64,000 nt of DNA from an uncultured Pelagibacteraceae bacterium (GTDB lineage: Bacteria; Pseudomonadota; Alphaproteobacteria; Pelagibacterales; Pelagibacteraceae): positions 1-64,000 of the forward strand of contig CACIFV010000001.1 in NCBI GenBank assembly GCA_902586025.1. The letters run 5' to 3'. A program made the translations under genes and the position numbers. This document shows, in pieces, positions 45,615-55,216 of the stretch; the stretch's first letter is position 1; each line of letters starts with the position of its first letter. The notes beneath the pieces were generated by a model. It worked only from the letters and a program-made list of their open reading frames with translations. It ran no database searches and was not told the DNA's origin.

Positions 45615-46164
45615 ATTTTTAAATATTTTAATTATTTTTTTTATTTCTTTATCAACAAATTTAATAGCAAAGGAGAATATAATGATCTTAAAATTAAAAG
45701 ATGGCGATGTAAAAATTGAAATGTATCCTGATGTTGCACCAAATCATGTTAAAAGAATACAAGAGTTAGCAGACTCAGGACAATATGATAATGTTGTGTT
45801 TCATAGAGTAATTGATGGGTTTATGGCACAAACAGGTGATGTAAAATTTGGAAATTCATCTTCAAAAGATTTCGATTTAAGAAGAGCGGGTATTGGTGGA
45901 TCTGATTTACCAAATTTAAATCAAGAGTTTAATGACCTACCTCATGATAGAGGAACTGTTTCTATGGCAAGATCGTCAGATCCTAATAGCGCCAATAGTC
46001 AATTTTTTATATGTTTTAAACCAGCACCTTTCCTAGATAGACAATATACTGTTTTTGGAAAAGTAATAGAAGGAATGGAATTTGTTGATATGATTATAAA
46101 AGGTGATGGCGATAACGGAGCAGTTTCAAATCCAGATAAAATTATTAGTTTTAAATCTCAATAA
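45607..46164 (+). CDS. Cyclophilin-type peptidyl-prolyl cis-trans isomerase, secreted
   Basis: A 185-residue cyclophilin with an N-terminal signal peptide (~1-21, ending LIAKE), so periplasmic. Active-site segments VVFHRVIDGFMAQTGD and SMARSSDPNSANSQFFI (catalytic Arg, Gln, Phe) are intact. It speeds proline isomerisation during folding of exported proteins. An internal Met (25, MILKLKDG) could give a cytoplasmic form, but the longer start couples with coaD. Confidence 0.9.
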   Translation: MNKFLNILIIFFISLSTNLIAKENIMILKLKDGDVKIEMYPDVAPNHVKRIQELADSGQYDNVVFHRVIDGFMAQTGDVKFGNSSSKDFDLRRAGIGGSDLPNLNQEFNDLPHDRGTVSMARSSDPNSANSQFFICFKPAPFLDRQYTVFGKVIEGMEFVDMIIKGDGDNGAVSNPDKIISFKSQ

Positions 46165-46175
46165 TTAAATAATGA

Positions 46176-47288
46176 ATGTCATTAAAAGATTTCAATTTTA
46201 ATGTTCATCATACTCAAAATTATGCAAGAGTTGGAATTATAGAGACCCATAGAGGTAATATAAACACTCCTGCATTTATGCCAGTTGGTACTCAAGCAAC
46301 TGTTAAAGGTGTTTTTTTAGAAGATATAAAAAAAACAGGTAGTGAGATAATTTTATCAAATACATATCATTTAATGATAAGGCCTGGTGTTGAAAGAATT
46401 GAAAGTGTTGGAGGACTTCATGAATTCATGAATTGTGATTTACCAATTTTAACGGACTCAGGTGGTTTTCAAGTTATGTCTCTGTCAAAATTAAATAAAA
46501 TTGATAGAGATAAAGGTGCAATTTTTCAATCACATATAGATGGTAAAACTTTTATTTTAAGCCCTGAAGAAAGCATAAGAATTCAAAAAGGTTTGAACTC
46601 AGACATAGTAATGGTTATGGATGAATGCCCTAAAAATACTAAAGATTATGATAAAATTAAAAAATCAATGGAATTATCATCAGAGTGGGCAAAAAGATCA
46701 AAAGATGTATTTGGAATAAATGACCACAAAGGTTTATTTGGAATTGTACAAGGTGGATTATTTAATGATCTACGAATCAAATCTTTAAACAATCTTATCG
46801 ATATTGGATTTAATGGATATGCTCTAGGAGGATTGGCAGTAGGGGAAACACAAAATGAAATGTTTGATGTTCTTGATGGAATAAAAGATCATATGCCTAA
46901 AGATAAACCAAGATATTTAATGGGTGTTGGTACTCCATCTGATATACTCGGAGCAGTTAAGAGGGGTGTTGATATGTTTGACTGTGTAATGCCAACGAGA
47001 TCAGGGAGGACTGGTTTAGCTTTTACATGGGATGGACAAATTCAAATTAGAAATTCAAAATATAAAAATGATAATACTCCTCTGGACAAAAATGTCACAA
47101 AGTTCAATTTAAATAAATATTCTAAGAATTATTTAAATCATTTATTTAATACTAATGAAATGTTGGCCTCAATGATTCTGACCTTAAATAACATCAACTT
47201 TTATCAAGATTTAATGAGAAACATTAGAGACAATATAAAACATGGTACTTTTGATGAATTTCACGATAAGTACATCAATAAATTGTAA
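46176..47288 (+). CDS. tgt: tRNA-guanine transglycosylase
   Basis: A 370-residue Tgt. LTDSGGFQVMSLSKLNK carries the catalytic general-acid Asp, GIVQGGLFNDLR and ALGGLAVGE the base-binding residues, and VDMFDCVMPTRSGRTG the nucleophile Asp. The zinc site normally CxCx2Cx25H is missing from the C-terminal region (YKNDNTPLDKNV stands where the Cys cluster is expected). It inserts the queuosine precursor into tRNA wobble positions. Confidence 0.93.
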   Translation: MSLKDFNFNVHHTQNYARVGIIETHRGNINTPAFMPVGTQATVKGVFLEDIKKTGSEIILSNTYHLMIRPGVERIESVGGLHEFMNCDLPILTDSGGFQVMSLSKLNKIDRDKGAIFQSHIDGKTFILSPEESIRIQKGLNSDIVMVMDECPKNTKDYDKIKKSMELSSEWAKRSKDVFGINDHKGLFGIVQGGLFNDLRIKSLNNLIDIGFNGYALGGLAVGETQNEMFDVLDGIKDHMPKDKPRYLMGVGTPSDILGAVKRGVDMFDCVMPTRSGRTGLAFTWDGQIQIRNSKYKNDNTPLDKNVTKFNLNKYSKNYLNHLFNTNEMLASMILTLNNINFYQDLMRNIRDNIKHGTFDEFHDKYINKL

Positions 47289-47337
47289 ATTTTTAACATT
47301 GATTAATAAAAAAAAATCAATATAAAAAACGCTTTTT

Positions 47338-47413
<76 letters not shown>

Positions 47414-47414
47414 C

Positions 47415-48236
47415 TTATGCAATGGGTGGATATTTAATAATAATTTCGTTTATCCAGTTCGTAATATTATTAATTCTATTTGTTGAAGATGGGTGAGTAG
47501 ACATAAATTCTGGTGGTTCTTTCCCTTTTTTAGCTTCTTTCATTCTTTCCCAAACTTTGATTGTTTCCCTTATGTCATAACCAGATAGTGATGCAAATAT
47601 TAAACCAAGATAATCAGCTTCACTCTCTTGTTTTCTATTGAAAGGATTCATAATTCCTATCTGTGATAATAAGCCGACAGCATTCATCCCTGTGGTTCTA
47701 TTTATTTGAGATACTTTACCTTTAGTTGCTATATCTAAAATTGCTGTCCCTGTATTTAATAAAACACCTCTACTTGCTCTTTCTACTGAATGTTTTGCAA
47801 CTGCATGCGCTATTTCATGGCCCATTACAGCTGCCAATCCATCTTCATTTTTAGTTATATCTAATAGACCTGTATAAACAGCTATTTTACCTCCAGGCAT
47901 ACACCAAGCATTTTTAACTTTTTTTTTATCAATAAGTATATATTCCCAATCAAAATTTATAGTAGGGTCAGGTATATTATTGCGGTCAAAGTATTCTGAT
48001 ATTGAATATTCAATTTTAGATCCAATTTCTTTTATTTGATTTAATGTTTTAGTATCATCACTTAAAGTTTCTTTTTCTTTTACCTTTTCATATAATTGAG
48101 CAGCTTTCGCATTGAGGTTAGATTCGGGAATTAATTTTAGTTGTTTTCGATCTGTTATCGGTGCACTACCACATGCAGATAGGCCAAAAGATAAGCAACT
48201 ACAACCAAATAAATGTATGAAATTTCTTCTATTCAC
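47415..48236 (-). CDS. M48-family metalloprotease lipoprotein, probable Tat substrate
   Basis: A 273-residue secreted zinc protease. The N-terminus has NRRNF (twin Arg 3-4), then a short hydrophobic stretch and a lipobox LSAC with lipidated Cys22. The zinc motif HEIAH is at 140-144 and the third ligand Glu in ESEADYLGL. It resembles BepA/LoiP-type outer-membrane quality-control proteases. The stop lies one base from the tRNA-Lys end on the other strand. Confidence 0.88.
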   Translation of the reverse strand: MNRRNFIHLFGCSCLSFGLSACGSAPITDRKQLKLIPESNLNAKAAQLYEKVKEKETLSDDTKTLNQIKEIGSKIEYSISEYFDRNNIPDPTINFDWEYILIDKKKVKNAWCMPGGKIAVYTGLLDITKNEDGLAAVMGHEIAHAVAKHSVERASRGVLLNTGTAILDIATKGKVSQINRTTGMNAVGLLSQIGIMNPFNRKQESEADYLGLIFASLSGYDIRETIKVWERMKEAKKGKEPPEFMSTHPSSTNRINNITNWINEIIIKYPPIA

Positions 48237-48278
48237 TTTTTTTACTTAATATATTACACCTTTTTTATAATAATTTAT

Positions 48279-48356
48279 ATGATACTTAATAACAAAATTT
48301 TAATAGTACTATTTGTGCTGGCAGTCATATTTGTTTTATATGCAAGTTACAGTTAA
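48279..48356 (+). CDS. Possible 25-residue single-helix membrane microprotein
   Basis: An ATG-TAA frame of 25 codons: MILNNK, then ILIVLFVLAVIFVLYA, then SYS. It is one membrane helix with a short polar start, ending 3 nt before the DUF502 membrane-protein ATG. No Shine-Dalgarno is seen, and an AT-rich region can produce such frames by chance, so this is a candidate only. Confidence 0.3.
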   Translation: MILNNKILIVLFVLAVIFVLYASYS

Positions 48357-48359
48357 TTT

Positions 48360-48983
48360 ATGGCAAAATTAAAGAGAAGAGGCATTTCAATCCTTGGAAG
48401 ACTTAGAAACTATTTTATAGCAGGAATAGTTGTTCTTGTTCCAATAGGTATCACATTATATTTAACTAGATTTTTTATATCTATATCGTCAAAATTAATA
48501 CCAAACGAATTAAACCCAAATAGTTATTTGCCTTTTGCAATACCAGGTTTGGAAATATTATTAGCTATAATTTTTATTACAATAATTGGAAGTTTATCTC
48601 TTTCATTTATTGGAAAAAAAATACTTAAAATATTTAATGATATATTAAAAAGGATACCAATTCTTAGAACAATTTATTCAGCAATTGGCCAAATGACTGA
48701 AACATTAGCACCAAAAAAAGGATCAAAGAAAAGTGTAGTCTTAGTTGAGTATCCGAGAAAAGGTAGTTGGGCAGTAGGGTTTGCGACCAGAGAAAATGAT
48801 AGTGAAATATCAAAAAAAACAAATACTAATCTTATTAATGTATTTGTTCCAACAACGCCAAATCCTACCAGTGGATTTTTATTAATGTTTCCCAAAGATG
48901 AAGTTATTTATTTAGATATGACTTTTGAAGAAGCGTCTAAATTTATTGTTTCAGCCGGCACTTCAGATCCAAAAAAAATTTAA
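48360..48983 (+). CDS. DUF502 family membrane protein
   Basis: A 207-residue protein with two N-terminal membrane helices (~17-38 and 60-82) and a C-terminal soluble part. RNYFIAGIVVLVPIGITLYL, PILRTIYSAIGQM, RKGSWAVGFAT and VFVPTTPNPTSGFL are the DUF502 marks. Function is unknown; plant relatives are linked to membrane trafficking. It converges on recG with a 4-nt overlap. Confidence 0.88.
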   Translation: MAKLKRRGISILGRLRNYFIAGIVVLVPIGITLYLTRFFISISSKLIPNELNPNSYLPFAIPGLEILLAIIFITIIGSLSLSFIGKKILKIFNDILKRIPILRTIYSAIGQMTETLAPKKGSKKSVVLVEYPRKGSWAVGFATRENDSEISKKTNTNLINVFVPTTPNPTSGFLLMFPKDEVIYLDMTFEEASKFIVSAGTSDPKKI

Positions 48984-51019
48984 GAAATTTCGTTAATTAT
49001 TGAGGCTCGATCGTATAATTTTAATAATTTATTATATTTACTGAAATTATCACCTTTCATCTCTAATTTTTTTACTTCTGCCTCAGCAAGTAAGAATAAA
49101 TCTTCATTTAATATGGGATCAGCTAATCTAAAATTTTTAATTCCACTTTGCTTAAATCCTAACAAATCCCCATATCCACGTAATTTCATATCTTCTTCAG
49201 AAATTATAAAACCGTCATCTGAACTTTTGAGAATGTTAATTCTTTTTTTTGCATTTTCACTTAGTGAGGATTTAAACATCAATATACAGTAAGATTGTTT
49301 ACTACCACGTCCGACACGACCTCGTAACTGATGTAATTGGGATAAACCATACTTATCAGCATTTTCAATAACAATTACGTTAGCATTAGGAAAATCAATT
49401 CCAACCTCAATAACAGTGGTTGAAACCAATATATCCAACTTTCTATCTAAGAAATTATTTAAAATTTTGTTCCTTTCATCCTTATCAAGTGAACCATGAA
49501 TTAATCCAATTCTATTTTTAAAATATTTTTCTAAATACTTAAATTTATTTACAACAGATTGTTGTTGAACTTTTTTCGACTCTTCTATCAAAGGACAAAC
49601 CCAGAAAATCTGATTTTTATTAGAAATTTCTTTTTTAACAAATCTAATTATTTCAGATATTTTATTTTCTAACTTACTGTAAGTGACTATTTTTTTTCTA
49701 TTTTTTGGTTTTTCTTTAATTAAGGTTAAATCCATATCACCATAAACCGTCATCATCATTGTTCTTGGTATTGGAGTTGCAGACATGACTAGAACATCAC
49801 AGTTATTTCCACCTTTTTCTGATAACTCTTTACGCTGACGAACACCAAACTTATGTTGTTCATCAATAATTATTAAACCCAGTTTATTATATTCAACTTT
49901 TTTTTGGAATAACGCATGTGTTCCTATCAGAAAGTCTATTTTACCAAGTTTAAGATTTTCTAAAATTTTCTTTCTATCGGCATATTTTGACTTACCTGTT
50001 AACATTTCAATTTTTACATTTTTGGGTAGATATTTTTTAGCAAAAGAAAAATGTTGCTTTGCTAGAATTTCAGTAGGCACCATAAAGCTTGTTTGATATC
50101 CAGCATTTATACAATTTACCGCTGCTATCATTGATACAATTGTTTTACCAGATCCAACATCTCCTTGTAAAAGTCTAAACATTCTACTTTTTGATTTAAG
50201 ATCTTCGTTTATAATTTTTATTGCTGCCTCTTGATCATTTGTTAATTTAAAATTTAAATCTCGTATCAATTTTTCCTTACAATCTTTAAAAATTTTTTGT
50301 GATTTCTTTATTTTTTTTATTTTAGTTCTTATTTTTGAAGATAATAAAAAATGAGCAAACAATTCGTCAAAAACTAACCGTTTATAATACTTAGATTTTA
50401 AAATTTCTTTAGTATCAAGACTGTGAATTTTTAAGATTGCGTCTTTCCACTTAATATTATTAAATTTTTTCTTTATATCGTCATTTAGCCACTCATCTAA
50501 ATCTGGTAATTCCTTTAAAACTTCATTAATTATATTATTGTATTTATTGATTGTAAGACCTTCTGTAAGACTATATTTATTTTGAGTCTCTAAAATATTT
50601 TCATTACTTTCTTTAACCTGAGTCGGATTAGTGATTTGATATTTATTTCTAAAAAAATTAATTTTTCCACTTATTATTATTTCAGTGTTTAATGGTAAGA
50701 TTTTTTTTATATATCCTTCATATGAATTAAAAAAAACACAATCAATTTTTATATCATTACTTTGACATACAACTCGGTTAGGTAATCGTCTTATTCTAGG
50801 AAAATTATATTTTAAGGGTGTTAATTTAATTGTTTGTAATTTACCTATTTGTATATCACCAATATTTGTTACTTTTGAATTTTCAATTTTACTCGTAGGT
50901 AGATGCCACAATAAATCAAAAATTGTATTTATATTTTTTCTTTTAAATAATTGGCTTGTTTTTTTCCCTATACCTTTAATATTTTGAATATTTGACAATA
51001 AATATTCGTGATCATTCAT
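48980..51019 (-). CDS. recG: ATP-dependent DNA helicase RecG
   Basis: A 679-residue superfamily 2 helicase. An N-terminal wedge/OB domain precedes the motor domains with Walker A LLQGDVGSGKTIVS, the DEQH box in LIIIDEQHKFGVRQR, SATPIPRT motif III and the QLRGRVGRG motif VI. It remodels stalled forks. The divergent sdhE beside it is the common alphaproteobacterial arrangement. Confidence 0.96.
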   Translation of the reverse strand: MNDHEYLLSNIQNIKGIGKKTSQLFKRKNINTIFDLLWHLPTSKIENSKVTNIGDIQIGKLQTIKLTPLKYNFPRIRRLPNRVVCQSNDIKIDCVFFNSYEGYIKKILPLNTEIIISGKINFFRNKYQITNPTQVKESNENILETQNKYSLTEGLTINKYNNIINEVLKELPDLDEWLNDDIKKKFNNIKWKDAILKIHSLDTKEILKSKYYKRLVFDELFAHFLLSSKIRTKIKKIKKSQKIFKDCKEKLIRDLNFKLTNDQEAAIKIINEDLKSKSRMFRLLQGDVGSGKTIVSMIAAVNCINAGYQTSFMVPTEILAKQHFSFAKKYLPKNVKIEMLTGKSKYADRKKILENLKLGKIDFLIGTHALFQKKVEYNKLGLIIIDEQHKFGVRQRKELSEKGGNNCDVLVMSATPIPRTMMMTVYGDMDLTLIKEKPKNRKKIVTYSKLENKISEIIRFVKKEISNKNQIFWVCPLIEESKKVQQQSVVNKFKYLEKYFKNRIGLIHGSLDKDERNKILNNFLDRKLDILVSTTVIEVGIDFPNANVIVIENADKYGLSQLHQLRGRVGRGSKQSYCILMFKSSLSENAKKRINILKSSDDGFIISEEDMKLRGYGDLLGFKQSGIKNFRLADPILNEDLFLLAEAEVKKLEMKGDNFSKYNKLLKLYDRASIINEIS

Positions 51020-51045
51020 GATTTATATATATAAAGATTTAATTA

Positions 51046-51306
51046 ATGGATTCAAATAAACAAAATTTAATTAATAAAATTTTATACAGAGCTCAATATC
51101 GAGGAACTAAAGAAATGGATATCTTTGTTTCTAAATTTGTTAAATCAATTATTGACAATCTCGATTATAAAGAATTAGTTTCTTTAGATAAGTTAATTAA
51201 TTTTGATGACGAAACTATAGTCAACATAAGTTTAGGAAAAAATTCAAAAGATTTTGAAGATAAAATCATTTTAGAAAAACTTATAGAATTTAAAAATAAA
51301 TATTAG
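51046..51306 (+). CDS. sdhE: FAD assembly factor SdhE
   Basis: An 86-residue small helical protein of the SdhE/SDHAF2 family. The RGTKEMD motif (19-25) corresponds to the essential RGxxE of the family, and the LVSLDKLINFDDETI segment follows as usual. It helps insert FAD into succinate dehydrogenase. It lies 26 nt from recG, and the stop touches the tRNA-Ser 3' end. Confidence 0.85.
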   Translation: MDSNKQNLINKILYRAQYRGTKEMDIFVSKFVKSIIDNLDYKELVSLDKLINFDDETIVNISLGKNSKDFEDKIILEKLIEFKNKY

Positions 51307-51396
51307 TGGCGGAGAGACTGGGATTCGAACCCAGGAAAGAGTTGCCCCTTTGCCGGTTTTCAAGACCGGTGCTTTCAACCGCTCAGCCATCTCTCC
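51307..51396 (-). tRNA. trnS: tRNA-Ser (UGA)
   Basis: On the minus strand it starts GGAGAGA at 51396 and ends with CCA at 51309-51307. The anticodon arm is CCGGT-CTTGAAA-ACCGG with anticodon TGA. A long variable arm and the T arm CTGGG-TTCGAAT-CCCAG are present, as expected of a class II serine tRNA, 90 nt with CCA. Confidence 0.96.
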
Positions 51397-51456
51397 TAAT
51401 TTGTAATAATTAAAATTCTATATTTCATAAACAAAATAGTTTAATTGATCAATATA

Positions 51457-52341
51457 ATGTTAAGCAAAAATCAATTTAATAAAGGTATAATTTTAACGGC
51501 ATTTGGTTCTTTCTGGTGGGGTTTTATTGGAGTTATATATTTTAAATATATTGCTTTTGCTGGCCACATTGAAGTTGTCCTACATCGAAGTGCATGGACA
51601 ACTGTTATGCTAATTTTAACAACAATCATTTTATCAAAGTGGAAAAAATTTAGCTCGGTTTTTAAAGATAAAAAAAAAATTATGATGTTGTTTTTATCTG
51701 GATTATTAATTTTTACGAATTGGGCTGTTTGGATTTATGCAATAGGGAATGATCAAGTTATAGATGCTAGTTTTGGATATTTTATAATGCCTATAATAAG
51801 TGTTTTTTTAGGTTATTTTTTTTTAAAAGAGGAATTAAGTTTCAAAACTAAAATTTCACTTTTAATCGTAACTATATCAATTTTTTATTTAGTTATATCA
51901 AGTTTCCAATCAATACCATGGGTTGGATTAATTGTAGCTTTAAGTTGGAGTTTTTATAATTTAGTAAGAAAAAAAATTGATGTAGACACAGATATTGGTT
52001 TATTAGTTGAAAGTTTATTTATTTTTCCAGCGGTAATATTTGCATTTTATTTAATTGTACAAAATGATTTTAATGATTTTGACATATCTAATATCAAATT
52101 AATGCTAATATTCATGCTGGCAGGTCCTATGACCGTGATTCCTTTATATTTATATGTTAGGGGTGTTGAACTATGTGGTTTAGGTCCAACAGGTATGGTT
52201 TTTTATATAACTCCAACTTTACAATTTTTGTTGGGTTATTACTTATATAATGAGGAATTAGATATACATAAATTAATCAGCTTTATTTTGATATGGATTG
52301 CTGTATCGATATACCTAAAAGATTTGTATGAAAAAAATTAA
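51457..52341 (+). CDS. rarD: RarD-type EamA/DMT permease
   Basis: A 294-residue, ten-helix transporter. FGSFWWGFIGVIYFKYIA and VLHRSAWTTVML near the start, NWAVWIYAI and the ending GPTGMVFYITPTLQFLLGY are RarD features. Family members are linked to chloramphenicol resistance in name only; the real substrate is unknown. ATG 51457 is preferred; a TTG four codons upstream is the alternative. It overlaps mltB by 14 nt. Confidence 0.83.
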   Translation: MLSKNQFNKGIILTAFGSFWWGFIGVIYFKYIAFAGHIEVVLHRSAWTTVMLILTTIILSKWKKFSSVFKDKKKIMMLFLSGLLIFTNWAVWIYAIGNDQVIDASFGYFIMPIISVFLGYFFLKEELSFKTKISLLIVTISIFYLVISSFQSIPWVGLIVALSWSFYNLVRKKIDVDTDIGLLVESLFIFPAVIFAFYLIVQNDFNDFDISNIKLMLIFMLAGPMTVIPLYLYVRGVELCGLGPTGMVFYITPTLQFLLGYYLYNEELDIHKLISFILIWIAVSIYLKDLYEKN

Positions 52342-53323
52342 ATTATTTGTCGTATCAATATTAATTATATTAAATTCTGCAACTCTAATTGCTGATGATT
52401 TCAATGATTGGAAAGTTAAATTTAAAAAAAGAGCAATTAAAGAAGGTGTTAGTAAGGCAACAGTCGATAAATTAATAGACAGATCAAAATTTTTATCTGA
52501 TGTAATTAAATATGATAGATATCAACCAGAATTTTATGAAGACACAAAGACTTATATTTCTAAAAGAACCTCATCAAAAAAAGTAAAATTAGGAAAAATT
52601 ATATTAAATAAAGAAAACAATATTATTAATAAAGTATCTTCCGAATACAAAGTAGATAAAAATTTACTATTAGCACTAATGGGTATTGAAACTAACTTTG
52701 GAAACTATTTAGGTAAAATGGATATCGTTTCTTCACTTGCAACATTAAGCTACGATCAAAGAAGAAGTGAATTTTTTACTAAAGAATTAATCACCCTTTT
52801 AAAATTAGTAGATGCAAAAATTATAGATCCGAGTACATTATTTGGATCTTGGGCAGGTGCATTTGGTAATTTTCAATTTATGCCATCCACAATTAAAAAT
52901 CATGCAATTGACTATAATAATGATGGATCAATTGATCTAAAAAATATTGAGGATTCTTTTGCCTCTGCAGCTAACTATTTAAGTAATCTTGGATGGAATG
53001 ATAATACCCCGTGTTTTTATAGAATTAATCTAAATGAAAATATTCCTGATGAATATTTAAATACTTCAGCAAAAAAAATTAAAAAAGAGAGAAAAGTAAA
53101 ATATTTAAAAAATTATATAAAAAATTCATCTTTTTTGGATAAATATGACAATTTGACAGCTGCAATAGTTACTCCAGATGCTGAAATAGTTGAAAATGCA
53201 AATAAACTTAAACCAGCATATATTATTTTTAATAATTATAAGCTAATCTTAAAGTGGAATAGATCATTAAGATTTAGTTTAGCGGTATGCACATTAAAAA
53301 ATAATTTTGAAAATGAAACTTAA
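52328..53323 (+). CDS. mltB: Lytic murein transglycosylase (MltB/GH103)
   Basis: A 331-residue peptidoglycan lytic transglycosylase with a signal peptide (~1-22) and no lipobox Cys. The catalytic Glu is in LMGIETNFG, and GAFGNFQFMPSTIKNHAIDY with NDGSIDL completes the GH103 site. It cleaves glycan strands in the periplasm. It overlaps the RlpA-like gene by 11 nt, starting the conserved run to tatD. Confidence 0.9.
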   Translation: MKKIKLFVVSILIILNSATLIADDFNDWKVKFKKRAIKEGVSKATVDKLIDRSKFLSDVIKYDRYQPEFYEDTKTYISKRTSSKKVKLGKIILNKENNIINKVSSEYKVDKNLLLALMGIETNFGNYLGKMDIVSSLATLSYDQRRSEFFTKELITLLKLVDAKIIDPSTLFGSWAGAFGNFQFMPSTIKNHAIDYNNDGSIDLKNIEDSFASAANYLSNLGWNDNTPCFYRINLNENIPDEYLNTSAKKIKKERKVKYLKNYIKNSSFLDKYDNLTAAIVTPDAEIVENANKLKPAYIIFNNYKLILKWNRSLRFSLAVCTLKNNFENET

Positions 53324-54065
53324 GATAATAATTTTTTTAGCAATAATTTTAACATCATGTGAAACAACTAATAAAAAGGTAATTACCAATAAAGATTTCA
53401 AAAATTATTCAAATGATGGATTTGCTCTTATATTTAATAATGATATTTTCAAAAAACGAATAGTTTCAAAAAAAATTGATCAAAGATCATTAATTATCTT
53501 CAATAATAAACTTAAGAAAGATACAGAAATTAAAATAACAAATTTGTTAAATGAAAAGTATTTGATTGCTAAAGTAGGAAAAAAATCAAAATATCCAATA
53601 TTTTATAATTCGGTTATTTCTGAAAGAATAGCAACTGAACTTGATATAGATCCTGATCAACCCTATGTACGTGTAGAAACAATAAATTCTAATAATACTT
53701 TTGTTGTAAATAAAGCAAAAACATTTGATGAGGAAAAAAAAGTAGCTAATAAAGCTCCAGTAGACAGTATTTCAATCCAAAATATATCCCTTGAAAAAGA
53801 TAATAATACAAAAGTAAAAAAAGTAAAAAATACAAAATTTGAATTTATAATAAAATTTGCTGATTTATTTTTTGAAGAATCTGCAATTACATTAAAAAAA
53901 AGACTTGAGGATGAATTCAATTTAAAAGATATAAATATCAAACAAATGTCTAAAAATTTATATAGGGTTTATAAGGGTCCTTTTTATAATTTAGGTTCAA
54001 TTAAAAATGTATATAATGAAATTGCTGATATAAATTTTGAAAATATTGAATTAATAAAATTATGA
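53313..54065 (+). CDS. RlpA-like SPOR-domain lipoprotein
   Basis: A 250-residue lipoprotein: signal peptide and lipobox LTSC with Cys16. A degenerate double-psi beta-barrel (~40-130) ends in ERIATELDIDPDQPYVRVETI, read as ERIATELDI and YVRVETI, and a SPOR domain occupies ~170-250. The expected catalytic His and Asp of RlpA are not where they should be (FNNKLKK for xAHKTLP, VGKKSKYP for VNDRGP), so it may be non-catalytic. ATG 53313 is used; the TTG at 53307 is less likely. Its place between mltB and dacC is the usual rlpA slot. Confidence 0.8.
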   Translation: MKLKIIIFLAIILTSCETTNKKVITNKDFKNYSNDGFALIFNNDIFKKRIVSKKIDQRSLIIFNNKLKKDTEIKITNLLNEKYLIAKVGKKSKYPIFYNSVISERIATELDIDPDQPYVRVETINSNNTFVVNKAKTFDEEKKVANKAPVDSISIQNISLEKDNNTKVKKVKNTKFEFIIKFADLFFEESAITLKKRLEDEFNLKDINIKQMSKNLYRVYKGPFYNLGSIKNVYNEIADINFENIELIKL

Positions 54066-55216
54066 AAATAAAAATATTATTAAGTTTTGTTCTATCGTTT
54101 TTAATTATAACTAATATTTCTTACGCAAAATTTAACATAAATGCACGCACTGCAATTTTGCAAGACTATTTATCTGGTGAAATTTTATATGAAAAAAATC
54201 CTGACGAGAGAATATTTCCCGCTTCTATGACAAAAATAATGACTTCAATTGTTGCTTTTGATTTATTGAAAAGTGGTGAAATCACCTTAGATGAAAAATT
54301 TATGGTTTCAGAAAATGCATGGAGATTATCATCATCTGGTTATTCATCAATGTTCATAATGGTTGGAGATGAAGTTACAGTAGAAGATTTGTTATTAGGT
54401 ATAATTGTTGCTTCAGGTAATGATGCTTGTGTAGCTCTAGCAGAAGGTATTGCTGGTACCGAAGACGAGTTTGCTTTGCTAATGACTGAGAAAGCTCAAG
54501 AAATTGGAATGGAAAATACAAATTTTTCAAATTCATCAGGGATTAATGATGATAATAATTATTCAACCGTTCGAGATATTTTAATTATGTCTAATTACCT
54601 GATTAAGGAACATCCTAAATATTATGAGTATTTTAAAATTAAAGAATTTACTTGGAGTAGGACAGGCGGGGATCCCATTACACAAGGAAATAGAAATCCT
54701 TTATTATATAAAAATATGGGTGTTGATGGAATTAAAACTGGCTACCTTGGTTCAGAAAAATATTCACTTGCATCGTCAATATTAAGAAAAGAGAGAAGAT
54801 TAATAGCTGTTGCAAGTGGTTTTGAAACTAAAAATTCTAGGTCGAAGCAATCACAAAAATTGTTAACATGGGGAATTACAAATTTTGATACGATAAAAAT
54901 AAGTAATGATAATGAATATCTTTACGAACTAGATGTTTGGCAGGGAAATAAGAAAAAAGTAAAAGTTAATACTAATGATATAATTTACAAGACCATTCCA
55001 AAAGCTAAAAAAAAATACATGAAAGTGAAGATTGTTTATGACGGTCCTATAAAAGCACCTATAAAAATGGGAGAAAAGTTAGCAGAAATAAAAATATTTT
55101 ATAAAGACGAAGTTATATCTAATCATGACTTATTTTCTACAGAGAATATCAAACAGCAAAATGCAATATCAAGGTTGATAACATCTATCAATTTTTTGAT
55201 ATGGGGTGATGTCTAA
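54062..55216 (+). CDS. dacC: D-alanyl-D-alanine carboxypeptidase (PBP5/6 type)
   Basis: A 384-residue penicillin-binding protein with a signal peptide (~1-22). Active-site motifs: Ser55-x-x-Lys58 in PASMTKIM, SGN in ASGNDACVAL (~118), and KTG in GIKTGYLGS (~225). A C-terminal beta domain and amphipathic tail follow. It trims terminal D-Ala from peptidoglycan. It overlaps rlpA by 4 nt and tmk by 8 nt. Confidence 0.95.
   Translation: MKIKILLSFVLSFLIITNISYAKFNINARTAILQDYLSGEILYEKNPDERIFPASMTKIMTSIVAFDLLKSGEITLDEKFMVSENAWRLSSSGYSSMFIMVGDEVTVEDLLLGIIVASGNDACVALAEGIAGTEDEFALLMTEKAQEIGMENTNFSNSSGINDDNNYSTVRDILIMSNYLIKEHPKYYEYFKIKEFTWSRTGGDPITQGNRNPLLYKNMGVDGIKTGYLGSEKYSLASSILRKERRLIAVASGFETKNSRSKQSQKLLTWGITNFDTIKISNDNEYLYELDVWQGNKKKVKVNTNDIIYKTIPKAKKKYMKVKIVYDGPIKAPIKMGEKLAEIKIFYKDEVISNHDLFSTENIKQQNAISRLITSINFLIWGDV

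Noticed and set aside
47298-47321. Hairpin ATTGATT/AATCAAT between tgt and tRNA-Lys as a terminator
   Set aside because: The stem is short and AT-rich with no T tract after it; such pairs are expected by chance in this composition.
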